DNA from: Apoda limacodes
Taxonomy: Eukaryota > Arthropoda > Insecta > Lepidoptera > Limacodidae
Length of the DNA: 64,000 nucleotides
NCBI GenBank assembly: GCA_946406115.1
Contig: OX291550.1
Location: 2,780,803-2,844,802 of the forward strand
Direction: 5' to 3'
Part shown: piece by piece, positions 12,336-22,016 of the stretch
How positions within the stretch are numbered: the first letter of the stretch is position 1
Layout of the letters: each line of letters opens with the position of its first letter
Notes under the pieces: generated by a model
Databases searched by the model: none
Seen by the model: the letters and a program-made list of their open reading frames with translations, nothing else
Told to the model about the DNA's origin: nothing
Made by a program: the position numbers and the translations under genes

Positions 12336-15300
12336 CTTTGTCTAAAATTCAAAATAATAATTTTGAATCAAAGAAATAAAAAAAAAACTAAAGTTACTAC
12401 ATAACACAACGTAGAATTCATTTCATTACTTCATTAATTAAAAGCTTAGTAATTGAGTAGGAGATTTAGCCAGAGGTAGTACATAGGTTAACTAGTGGTT
12501 CTAGATTTAACATAAAATTAGACGATCAAATGAGATATTTTAGAAACTAAAAAAACACTACTTCTATATTTGTCAGCATCAGAGATATGAACAAAAAACT
12601 TAATATTTTTGTGGAAAAATAATTTTGTAAAGAAAAATATGTAGGTATATATGTATTTATGTACGTCTTAATGTATGTGCTGTCATAAACATAAAGAGTT
12701 CTCTCAAATACAAATAAAACAACTAAATCAGAGAAAACTATAAAAAGTAAATTATAGTCATTAATTGAAAGGTTTTCTGTCTTTGAAAAAATACCTATTC
12801 TGTAAAATAGAAATGATGTAGGTAAAAATATTAGATTAAAGTGTTGAACTAGCACATTGCACAATGAAAACGTCTGTAGTAAGCAGTGGAAACGTCCTAA
12901 ATAGGATATTGTAACCTTATAGACTATTGTGAAAACTAATCATCAGGCAGGCCATATGCTTGTTTACCACTTTTGTAGTATGGAATATAAGCAACTTATT
13001 CATAACTACACAGTAAAGTTGTTACTTGTTAAGTCATCCTACATAGGTATATAAAATGTTAAGTGAAATATATATAAAAAGTATTGACTATGGAATAAAG
13101 TTAAGGGGTTTTACTTTGTAGAAAATTCATATGATTATTGCATTAGGTACCTAGTACATAAGAAGTAGGGTAAAAGAAATGTTGCGATTGGGACGCTTTA
13201 AGTTTATTTGTGGCAAAGTAGGATAAGCACAAATACCTATGTAATGTCAACTGTGAAATGCTAACGATAAATTAGACAATACTTGCATATAGAATTACTG
13301 TTAGATAGATATCAATATAAGGTAATATCATGTAAGATATTCTAAAGTAAACCCTATGCATAAGGTTTACTGTCTGTTTGTCTGTCTGTCTGTCTATCTA
13401 TCTGTGGATCTGTCCGTCTGTCTATCTGTCCGTCTGTCAATTAATTAACCGATAAGCTGGATTGTCTATCCGTCTGTTTGTCTACGATTATTTGTATGAA
13501 TGCTAAACTGTTTTATACGAAAGTGTTGAACGGAGTAATAAGACGAGTTTAAGCTTAGGATTTATAACTAATTTTAAGGTATATACAAAGGCAAAACATC
13601 GTAAGCCGGGCCAGGTCTGAAGCTAAGCTATTTGATTTACAAATGACAAAGTTGATAGAGAGAAATGCATGTAGTGAAGTTGTCTGTCTTACGCACTACG
13701 CCTAACAAAATAAAATATAGTAGATTGTTAGTGATATATATTGAGTGTCATGAGTGTAAGAGTTATAAAAGTAGTCATGATATATTTATAAATTAAATGT
13801 AAGGAGTAATAGATATAGAATCTAGATTCTACTGTGTTGTGGGCTTGGTTGAAAAATAATGATAATGAAAATTATTATCCTGACTATCAAGATTTTATTC
13901 AGATTTTTAAACTAAGACATTTTAAGAGAGGTTTATATTGTCTCAGTACGATTAAGGTATCAAATTAACTTTGTGGTTCAAGGTTCGACTGAACAAATCA
14001 CAGCCAAAGCACAATAGGTAGGTATAGAGGGATACCGATATGAATAAAAGACTGGAGTGTTGACTCAATCCTTGAAAGATGAATAGTATTCTATGATTCA
14101 CTTAATATCGTGAGCATAAATAATATCATACGTATGATAATTATAATGATAAGTCTGTTGATTTATTTCATAATGAACGCATTATAATTAATGCTTTACA
14201 ATTGTTTAAAACTTAGTTCGACGAATAGAAAGGAAAAACTGTTCGTGAGATTAGGTATTTCACTTGCCTAGATTCGATTGCTAGGATGATAAAACCGTTG
14301 TTCAATTTATCTCAATGGATGAAATGTTTGTAGTTATTTATAGATAAATATAAAAGTACATACTCAGATGAATGACACATAAAACTCAGGGTTCGATTCC
14401 CGGTAATGAGAGATTCCACGTGATAAAATAAATACACACCAATATAATGATGCTATGGTTTTATCTTAATGTACTATATACGATAAAGTAAAATAATTAA
14501 CGTTATAAGGGTTGATCAAGAATGATGACTTATAAAGCTGGTACAGTAGTGACTTATTGGGTTGATAAGAAACATGCATTAGGATCATATTCACAGTGTT
14601 GAGCAAAATGATGAAGGGGTATGGACAATATGATTGATGTTAAACGGAAATGATTACCATCATGTATGTATACATGTATGTATTACAAGCAATGTCTTGT
14701 TTGTGCTACAGCAAACGACATGTACGTTTGTCTGTATAAAGAAAACTACTGAACTCCGAAGGGTATACTTACTTGCCTCTAATGAATTTAAGTTTAATAT
14801 ATAGACGTAGTTTAGGTGATGAAGACCGAATTAGGGTCTGGGAGGGGTGTATATAAGGTACTTGTAAAATCGGTACGCTTATATCATAAATTTCAACATA
14901 TGCTGATTTGATCAATAATGGTGATGAACTTCCTATATTCTTCAGTTTGTATGTATGTATGTAATAATCACTTAGACATAATGTAGATAATAGTTATTTT
15001 GTTTACATTAAAATTATAAAAGATTAGAAATATCAGCAAAAGTTTATTGAGTAACAGATGGTCGATGCAAGGAAAACATAGCTAAGGCTGTGTATTGTAA
15101 ACCGCTAGTGGTGATATGTAAGGAATAACGTGATAAATGTTAACTATGTGACTAAGTTCGCAGAGTTTGGTAATGGTTGAGACATAGGTGTTAGCAGCAA
15201 ATACCTAGTCACGATGTAACTAAGTGGTGAAGCTGGTTGATGGTGGATTCAACTACGCCTCCTATGGCATGTGTAATGGCTGATGTGATTATGAACAATG

Positions 15301-16727
15301 GTCATACTTAGATATTAAGGAACATTCTGTTTGATATATTTAGTTAGGAAACGGTGTTCATAACAGTAGTTTCATTGGGATAAAATAAAATCATTTAAAG
15401 TTGATATTGAAGTCGCTTTAGATAACTAAAATGCGAATTAAGCATATTAATAATTTAGATGAAATAAATGACTTTAACCTTATAAACATTATGTATTCGA
15501 AATAGATGAGTACAAACTGGTACTTACAGTGGGCACGTAGACATATTATGAATGAAAGTGCAAGTAATATAGGATTGCGATAATTAGATTGAATTATCAG
15601 CAGTGGAATAAATAGATTAATAGGGTAACATGCTTTTGGTCTAATTGAAAACATTGTAGAAGTCATTCATGGCTAGAAAGAGTAATTGACGAGTCAGAAT
15701 TATTATTAATAACCACCAAATTTCAAATAACGGAATCGAGTTTCTGATGCAATTGTGGATTCTTATGTAATTTAAATGGTTGTAAAGTGGTTATATCATG
15801 TTAAAGAAGGCTTGTGGGCTAACGCTACTGATCTCTTTATTGTTCGAGGAACTATATGTTATCAGCACCGCACATAAAAATAATATAATACGCTATTGTT
15901 GATAAAGAAACAAAAAATAAGAAAAAATAATAAGAAATTATGATGCAAGGCACATATCCAGGTATCATGGCACTATCATAAGCCGAGGACTAAAGAAGTT
16001 CCACTAAAATATTGTTTTAGGATAAAGGATAGATAGAGTAGTACCTGTCTATGTGGAGAAGTGTGTCCAGCCAAATAGCTCAATCTTGAAAGCATTAAGA
16101 CGGGGCCCCGCACTAGGAAATTATATACATGTTATTATAACGAGTACGCTCAAGCATAATTACGCGAAGCCGCTACCGGCCTGTCTATTACGGCAGGACG
16201 GGGTTGAGATAATTATGGCTAGAAGGTACTAAGCTATAATACTAAAGAGCACGAGTGCATAGAAAAAAAAAAAAAAAAGACGTACGCCGAGCGCACAGTT
16301 GTGACTGTGGACTATTTGGAACTGGATAACATTTTTCCACACGCACAGACGTAAGGAAGGGATAGAATAAAGTTTATAGTTAAATTAATTTGGATACTGG
16401 TAAAGGAACTTGTCACGATGATACAATTAGTTTGCTTGCAATGCGTAATATTTTATATTTCAGCTGTGTTCGAGAAGGAGCCGATAGAGTGTACGAGCTT
16501 GGTACGAGGAACGAGAACGCATGTTAGCATTAGAATTGATAGTATATGCAGTTAGGGAAAGCTTTGTTTCTCAACTTTGCATGAGGTTGATAGATGAATG
16601 TGCAATATTGTAACTTCAGTGTAGAGTTCCTGAACCTTTTAAATATGTTGTTAGATATCCGATGTAGTGAGATTAGGTTTCGGTGCGTGAAGTCCACAAA
16701 GCCTGACAAGCAGCTTCATAGATTCCA
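12336..16727 (+). other. Noncoding interior of the LARD
   Basis: 4.4 kb without any frame resembling gag or pol; the longest frames (12547-12864 and 15418-15666, minus) are AT-driven and hydrophobic. It contains a GTCT/ATCT-type microsatellite at about 13370-13440, an isolated pol III B-box-like GGTTCGATTCC near 14390, and an A-run at 16262-16279. The region must hold whatever packaging and dimerisation signals the element uses, but none can be named by eye. Confidence 0.7.
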
Positions 16728-16739
16728 CGGGGAGGGGGA
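16728..16739 (+). promoter_or_regulatory. Polypurine tract of the LARD
   Basis: GGGGAGGGGGA directly abuts the right LTR, where plus-strand synthesis would be primed. It is the strongest purine run near the junction and sets the element's orientation as plus. Confidence 0.85.
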
Positions 16740-18218
16740 TGTCAGGTCCACACGGGTGTACCTAAATAAATTTCAATTATGTGACAATTTAGTTATAACT
16801 TCGAGGTTTCAAAATATTTAAAACTTGTACATTTGCCTGGAATGCGTAGGTCAGGTACAATATTTTTTGTTGCGTTTGAACCTTTTGGGACGAGAGGCCT
16901 TTCTTAGAAATGGTTAATTAACAGATGGTCGGTTCTGAGATGATGCATCAACGCGCCAAAAATTCAAGAGCGAGAAAGACGTACGAGTGTGTACGAGACA
17001 GATGATTCGCGTAAGGGATGGTTTTCGCATAGTTATAAGAATAAGAGATTTACGGGTTTATTGCAAAGGCGATAAGGCTGAATAACACTAACGTATAATT
17101 GAGAGTTACAGCTTTGCTCGGATAAAGGTGCGCCAGCGCATTGCAGAAGGAAGGCGGGAATCGAGACAGTCGTTTTTGAACCGGAGTAAGGCGAACACTG
17201 GGGCAGTCGTTTTTGAACCGGAGTAAGGCTAACACGTGGGCAGTCATTTTTTGAACTAAAGGAAGGATAATACGTGGCTAACAAGTGAACTGTGAGAGTG
17301 TTACGTGTTGACGTACGGAGACCTTTGTTCAAAGCTAAGTATAACTGCATAATCAATTTCAGCAAAACTGTAAATATTCTAGCAAACTAGTTTGAAATGT
17401 ACTCAATCCTTAATTGTTTCTAATCGAGTTTCCAATAATAACGTAGAGTTCGTATCTTGCGTAAAGATATATTTAAATTCATTAAATCTTGAACTTATTT
17501 GTGTAATAAAAGTAGATATTACTTAGAAGATCACTCTTTGGAAATATTGTGCGTATTAACCCTGTTTATTTCAGCAACACATTTTTTTTACTCCAGGCTC
17601 GGAGAGCCCATCCTAACCCGTAATTTAATTAACGTAAATAACTACTCGACACTTATTGTAATTTTGTGAGAACTTTTGTTTGTTTCTAAGTGTCGTATTT
17701 TCAGACTGTAACGTAGTTTGGTCTAGATAGTCCTTGTGTAAAAAAGGAAAGAGCTTTTCGGAAAGGCCTTTCTGGATTGAGGGTGAATGACCTTTACCAA
17801 CTTTGGTCATCCATTGGGCAAGTTTTAATTTCTGATCTCTGAAGGCTAAACTTCGTGGAACAGAAATTGCGACTTTGGAGACAAGGAAAGGACTATCTAC
17901 TTTCCCAAAAGGGAGATTTTTCTTTTGCAGCAGACAACGTCTTTTATGTTCAAAATATATACACTTTATCTCGTCAATTCCAGGTCTTTAACGCATGGAC
18001 AAGCGAAAGGAGTGACTAAGGCGGACAATACGCGACGCAACAACGGAACGAGGTATCTAATATTGTCGAACGTGCACGAGAACGACAGCGTGTACAATGC
18101 CATGTTTGGTAATGTTTTACATTATTTAATAGAATTAAATAAATGATCACGTCATATCACAAGTCTTTTACTAAGCGATAGGCTGGGGATGTAAGAGGGT
18201 GAGAGGGGGGACCTCACA
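16740..18218 (+). repeat. 3' LTR of the LARD-like element
   Basis: Copy of 10837-12315 at a fixed offset of 5903. Differences noticed are single substitutions at about 17125, 17273 and 18119 relative to the left LTR. AATAAA lies at 18138-18143. The atac target duplication follows at 18219-18222, after which errantivirus pol sequence resumes. Confidence 0.93.
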
Positions 18219-18222
18219 ATAC

Positions 18223-18609
18223 GGTGTTGTCGTTACTTTGAGATAGGCCACCCAACCGGTGGGGTTTTGTTTTGGAATCAGTGAAAGAAGTGTTTTCAGC
18301 CTGTGGTTGGTTAATCATAGGCGTAGTGGGCACGGTGGGTGTAGCAGGTACAGTCGATGCTGTGGAAACAGTGGTTACGGTGGACATCGTGGATGTAATA
18401 GGTACAGTGGATGTAGTAGAAATTGTAGATGCAGTGGACACAGTGGATGTAGTAGAAATTGAAGATGCAGTGGATACAGTGGGAGGTTTCTCTAATTGGA
18501 TATTGTTCTCGGTTTCTCTTGAAATCGTATATTTAGGAATGGTATCGATTGGATTGGATTGGCCTGGCTTTCCTGTGCGATACCCAACAGGAAGCCTTAA
18601 GCGTTTAAA
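18223..18609 (-). pseudogene. pol: errantivirus pol N-terminus, right part of split frame
   Basis: This open frame, -1 relative to gag, runs without a stop from the frameshift site at 18603-18609 down to the LARD insertion. It begins in a short basic stretch, then has a long Ser/Thr-rich run (about 18298-18490) built from imperfect repeats of the TVSTAST/ISTTST kind, encoded by a minisatellite with 9-12-bp sub-units. It leads in phase into the protease at 10836 once the insertion is discounted. The low-complexity stretch is probably a linker. The segment is intact in itself, but the nested element cuts it off from the rest of pol. Confidence 0.8.
18541..18609 (-). promoter_or_regulatory. -1 ribosomal frameshift signal at the gag-pol overlap
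   Basis: Read on the minus strand: slippery heptamer TTTAAAC (18609-18603) in the gag frame as T TTA AAC; a 6-base spacer including the gag stop (18602-18597); stem 1 GGCTTCCTGT (18596-18587) pairing with ACAGGAAAGCC (18576-18566), ten pairs with one bulged A; and loop bases GGTATCG (18584-18578) complementary over seven pairs to CGATACC (18547-18541), giving an H-type pseudoknot. A slip here joins gag to the pol frame, which is open on both sides. Gag-pol frameshifting is known for gypsy-type elements; the pseudoknot is predicted by eye. Confidence 0.8.
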
Positions 18610-19625
18610 TTTTCGTCATTTTGGGATTGTTCAATAGCAAGAAAAGGTTGTGGTTGTTGGTGATCATTATTTTCAGAGTTTTGGTCTATGAAGTTAACGT
18701 GTCTTTGGATGGGCAGTTGGCGTTGAGTAGGGAATTGACGTTGGTTAGACAATCGGTATTGTGGAGAGAATTGTCGTTGATTGGAGAATTGGCGTTGAGA
18801 AGGAAATTGGTGCGCTTGTGACGTTGATTGGTCATTTCCGTTTCGTAATGTTGCAAAACGGCTATTATTGTATTCACGTTTGCGGCAATTCTCAATCGAG
18901 TGCCCGAGATTTTTGCAGTATCTACAAACTTCAGATAGGTTTTGAGTACGGGGTTGCGTGTAATTAGGTTTTTATGGTTGTAATTCAAAGTTTGGGCTAG
19001 GACGTGAAGGTCGCGTTGTGGTCGAGGGGTTAGATGTCGTTGTGTTTCGGAATTTTTCTTCAGAGTTTGCAAGATTTATCGCGTCGTTGAGGTTAGGTGG
19101 GTCTCGTAAACGAACAAAGTCTGAGATTTTTGGCGAAAGTCCCGTCAAAAATGTATGTAGAGCAAGGTCCGACATGGCAGAAATTTTTCCATGGAGTGTT
19201 TCGCTCCTTTTGGAAGAAATGGTTATTTCTGTGAGCAATTTGGATAAGGATGTTTCAACGCGTAATCCAAATTGACTAGCAGATTCAGTAGAACTTTGTT
19301 TACATTGTTGTAACTCGGTCAATAGATGGCTGTAGTGTTTTTTTTCTCCAAATTGGGTTTTTAAAAAGGTACTAAGCTGTTTTCAGCTGTTGAAATCTTT
19401 TAAAAAACAAGCTCGTTCGGCGTTGCCCTCTAGTTGGCTGATAATATATTTTAATAAAATTGGTTTTTGGTTACTACTGGCCAGAGAGTCAGCGTTACTG
19501 CAATTACTAAGGAAGGAGTTTAAAGTTTCGCGGGAACCATCAAACGGTTTTACGAATTTAAGCAAAACATTTGTGCTAACTTTTTCGGACGTCTGTTCTT
19601 GTGCATGATCAACCTTAGGACCCAT
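18597..19625 (-). pseudogene. gag: errantivirus gag with two in-frame stops
   Basis: Structural protein gene, about 342 codons from Met 19625 to the TAA at 18597-18599. The frame is constant throughout but carries a TGA at 19383-19385 and a TAA at 18972-18974, which leave open pieces 19625-19383, 19322-18972 and 18971-18600. The N-terminal half has the Leu/Tyr/Gln-rich capsid-like character typical of errantiviruses. Downstream of the second stop a CCHC zinc knuckle follows (Cys-x2-Cys-x4-His-x4-Cys, 18925-18890 approximately), then a Gln/Arg/Phe-rich tail with repeated NQRQF-like units. The knuckle shows that the stops are mutations inside one gene rather than gene ends. Translation stops at the first nonsense codon. 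Confidence 0.88.
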
Positions 19626-20500
19626 TTTGCTAGTTTAAAAGTAGAGCAAATAATATATCTAAGCTGAAAAGGTACACAGTTAATAATCAAATAATATGAA
19701 CAATAAAAATATACACACAAAACAATACAGGAATAAATGGTTACACAAGCTGAACACGGTAAGATGTCACACATAAATTATGAGTGATCAGAATGATCAG
19801 AATAGTTAAGTTCAAATAACAAAACAAATTATAGCTCTAACAAAGCACTTCGAAATAACAAGAGACGAGTTTGTTTACATTAGTTGTAGTTTGATAAGCT
19901 CGACGCGGGTGTCCGTATTCACTGAGTGGACATCATGGCTCGGCTGATATGTCTATGAAAATCTAACAACGTTATATTCAATAAGGTTTTTAGAACACTT
20001 TGTCACACGATTTGCACTTCTACACTTTAGTAAAATTGAAAACAACTTACAGGATCAGGATATTGCAGCCAGTGGTGACCATAATTTCCGGAGTAGTTTT
20101 TCTTTTCAGGATACGGTGAAGAGCGACGACTTTGGATTATTTTATTCTTTCTGGAAACAGTGGAGACGCGACGACCTTGTATTTTATTTATTTATTTTTT
20201 TCTTTTCAGGAAACAGTGGAGACACGACGACCTTGTATATTTTTTTTTTATCTTTTCAGGAAACAATGGAGACACGACGACCTTGTGTTTTATTTATTTT
20301 TCTTTTCAGGAAACAGTGGAGAATTTCTTGTGAGCCAGCGATCTTTGTTTTTATGAAGTATGTTTGCCACTTTTGGAGTTTGAATCACATTTGCACTTGT
20401 CACTTTGGGTTTAAAGTTTTATGAAAATGTTCAAAAACAGTTTATTTGTTTTATAATATAGCAATGAATTTACTTAAGGCGTACCGGGGACCTTTTGTGA
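19626..20500 (-). other. errantivirus 5' leader with tandem repeats at 20100-20330
   Basis: About 875 bases separate the primer site from gag. Within it, about five imperfect direct repeats of 50-55 bp (20100-20330) share a core, read on the plus strand, of TTTTCAGGAAACAGTGGAGA followed by a CGACGACCTTG block and a T-rich spacer. The remainder shows no open frame of note. In Drosophila gypsy the same leader position holds repeated binding sites forming an insulator; whether this array binds a protein is unknown. Confidence 0.8.
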
Positions 20501-20520
20501 TCCCTTTATCGCTGCCACCA
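20501..20520 (-). promoter_or_regulatory. Primer binding site of the errantivirus, probably tRNA-Leu
   Basis: One base inside the 5' LTR the minus strand reads TGGTGGCAGCG followed by ATAAAGGGA. The first 11 bases complement the 3' end of a tRNA-Leu with acceptor GGTAGCG/CGCTGCC, CCA included; the remaining bases do not match, so the pairing is short. The location and the TGG start support the call; the tRNA identity is from memory. Confidence 0.65.
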
Positions 20521-20521
20521 A

Positions 20522-20791
20522 TGTTACAGGGGAGACCCGAAATAGGTTTTTAAAAAAAGAAATTTAACACTTTGAAATTAATTACTTTAATGAAAGAAAT
20601 AGAAAATAGAACAAAAATTGATTTTTTGGTAATAGAAGGGGCGAGTGGCAAGTGTGTAGCTTTCTGACCGGACTAGATACGACTGACTGCTCCCGATGGC
20701 TCTTCAGCCCACCAGTATTACAGGACTGCTGACATTGCGTTTGTCTAAGCAACAAGTATTGCTAGTTACTAGCGTATATGTATATATAACA
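20522..20791 (-). repeat. 5' LTR of the errantivirus
   Basis: 270-bp partner of 4544-4812, ending TATATAACA and followed by the gaac target duplication at 20792-20795. As the upstream LTR of a minus-strand provirus it would contain the promoter. No further promoter element could be assigned with confidence. Confidence 0.95.
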
Positions 20792-20795
20792 GAAC

Positions 20796-21535
20796 GCATG
20801 ACAGTTTGGCACAGATGATACTAAAATTTTGATATTTTTGATACCAATGCTAAACAAACGGGGCGCGTTCTTTTTGGGATGCAGAATCATTATTTTCATT
20901 ACTTATGTCAACTATCATCCGTTCGTAAACAATTAATCCGGGATAAAATTACTCTACGTTTATCCCAAAATATTTAAAAAATAAAAGTACACCTGTGCGA
21001 AGCCGGGACGGGCCTCTAGTACCGAATAAGGGTAAATTTTCTCCAATTTGGGATAATCACTTTAGGGTTGGTAACACCGAAATTACGCACACAGATGTAA
21101 AAATTATAGTCGTATTTGCTGATTTACACACACATGGCTACGAAAATGGCTCGCAGTGCTCCGTTTGATGTTGTTTGGGACACGGTATCTAGACGTATAA
21201 GTAATCTTTGAATAACGTACATAAATAAAATAATTAGGCTAGTATTATTTATCTACATATGAGTTACGAAAAAAAAACAACTATTACTACTGCTAATTTT
21301 CAAAAAAGACTCCCACTCTGTATAAAAAACTATGGCCAGGGCCACAGAACTGATTTTGAAGAGCCTTCTGAATTGGCGTCGAACCACCAAACGGAATAAA
21401 ATAAATATAAAGGAACACAAATTACACTGAAGGTATATATCTAACTAACTAAATTAAACTAAACCCAAACTATTAAAATTCTTATTTCAACCTATTTAGA
21501 CTAACCATAAATATCAAACTCGGATCACAGCCCAT
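20796..21535. other. Noncoding flank of the provirus
   Basis: No gene. A GGGGCGCGTTC...TTTTTGGGAT segment near 20860-20882 resembles, in direct orientation, a segment near 4228-4250 on the other side of the provirus. The stretch at about 20990-21012 (gcgaagccgggacgggcctctagt) looks like the 3' end of a Helitron, a GC-rich hairpin-like run followed by CTAG and T, but no matching 5' end was found. Confidence 0.4.
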
Positions 21536-22016
21536 GTGAGCTGGCAACATTCACATTGGGTTCAACGACGGGCTGCGAGAATTGTCGACGATTCCAAATA
21601 CACTTGCGGTATCGAGCCCTTAAGCCTGAGGAGAGACTTTGCCTCCCTGTGTGTGTTCTACCGCTTGTTCAATGGGTTGTGTTCTGAGGAATTGTTCGAA
21701 ATGATGCCCACGGCTACTTTCTGCCATCGCACTGCTCGCCATCGGCAGGGAATTCATTCTGACACTTAAGAACCAAAATAGTCGCGTATAGTATGGTTTC
21801 AGAGAAACTTTCTCCCGCGAACGCTTGGGTTGTGGAATGAGCTCCCTGCCAAGGTTTTCTTCAAGGACTGCAGTATTGGGTTTTTCAAGAAAGAAGTTAT
21901 TAGATTTCTGAAGGATCGGCAACGCGCGAGTGATGCACTTGGTGTTGCAGGCGTATATAGGCTACGGTGACCGCTTACCATCAGGCGAACCGTAGACATG
22001 TTTGTTTTTCTTTTTT
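21536..22016 (+). mobile_element. LINE family A: C-terminal reverse transcriptase fragment and 3' end
   Basis: A 5'-truncated non-LTR retrotransposon. The first 77 codons (21536-21769) encode the conserved C-terminal region after the reverse transcriptase (RRAARIVDD, then LRRDFASLCVFYRLF and CSEELF), stopped prematurely at 21767-21769. The next 240 bp continue the coding remnant in shifted frames (RETFSRE, then GNARV-like) and the short 3' region. Unlike other copies the last part is degenerate and ends in T-rich sequence rather than the usual hairpin plus TATAAAA. The clade is CR1- or jockey-like; I cannot decide between them by eye. Confidence 0.8.

Larger units (their letters stand above)
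10837..18218 (+). mobile_element. LARD-like non-autonomous LTR retrotransposon nested in the errantivirus
   Basis: Two 1479-bp LTRs at a constant offset of 5903 bp, nearly identical, flank 4424 bp of DNA without coding capacity. The element starts TGTCAGGTCC, ends GGACCTCACA, and is bordered by the 4-bp direct repeat atac (10833-10836 and 18219-18222). A tRNA-His primer site follows the left LTR and a polypurine tract precedes the right LTR, so the element is plus-strand, opposite to its host. Long LTRs plus a long empty interior define a large retrotransposon derivative (LARD), moved in trans by an unseen partner. I saw three LTR-LTR differences, about 0.2 percent, so it is much younger than the provirus it interrupts. 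Superfamily is undetermined. Confidence 0.93.
4544..20791 (-). mobile_element. Errantivirus (Ty3/gypsy with env), defective, with a nested LTR element
   Basis: An endogenous retrovirus-like element is read on the minus strand: 5' LTR 20522-20791, primer site, leader, gag, pro-pol, env, polypurine tract, 3' LTR 4544-4812. Both LTRs begin TGTTA and end TAACA, and the pair is flanked by the direct repeat gaac (4540-4543 and 20792-20795), so the boundaries are exact. Removing the 7.4-kb nested element (10837-18218 plus one atac copy) leaves about 8.9 kb, near the usual errantivirus length. Gene order, the DSG protease, a D,D35E integrase and a C-terminally anchored env place it with insect errantiviruses. 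All three genes are damaged. The two LTRs differ at roughly 10 of 269 positions by my alignment, so the insertion is moderately old. Confidence 0.93.

Noticed and set aside
12547..12864. 105-codon hydrophobic minus-strand frame inside the LARD
   Set aside because: Phe/Tyr/Leu-rich from AT composition with no conserved pattern; no gag or pol similarity.
14385..14412. Possible tRNA gene (GGTTCGATTCC)
   Set aside because: Only a B-box-like match; no A box at proper distance and no cloverleaf could be drawn.
18214..18637. Val/Asp-rich and Gly/Cys-rich plus-strand frames over the pol minisatellite
   Set aside because: They are antisense shadows of the Ser/Thr-rich pol frame created by the repeat period.
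20116..20424. Plus-strand frames over the leader repeats (FRKQWR repeats)
   Set aside because: They result from the tandem repeat and are antisense to the provirus.
4228..20882. Direct resemblance of GGGCGCGTTC...GGGAT near 4228 and 20860 as a second pair of terminal repeats around the provirus
   Set aside because: Match is about 20 bp and imperfect, and the LTR and target duplication already define the ends; likely an older repeat at the insertion locus or chance.
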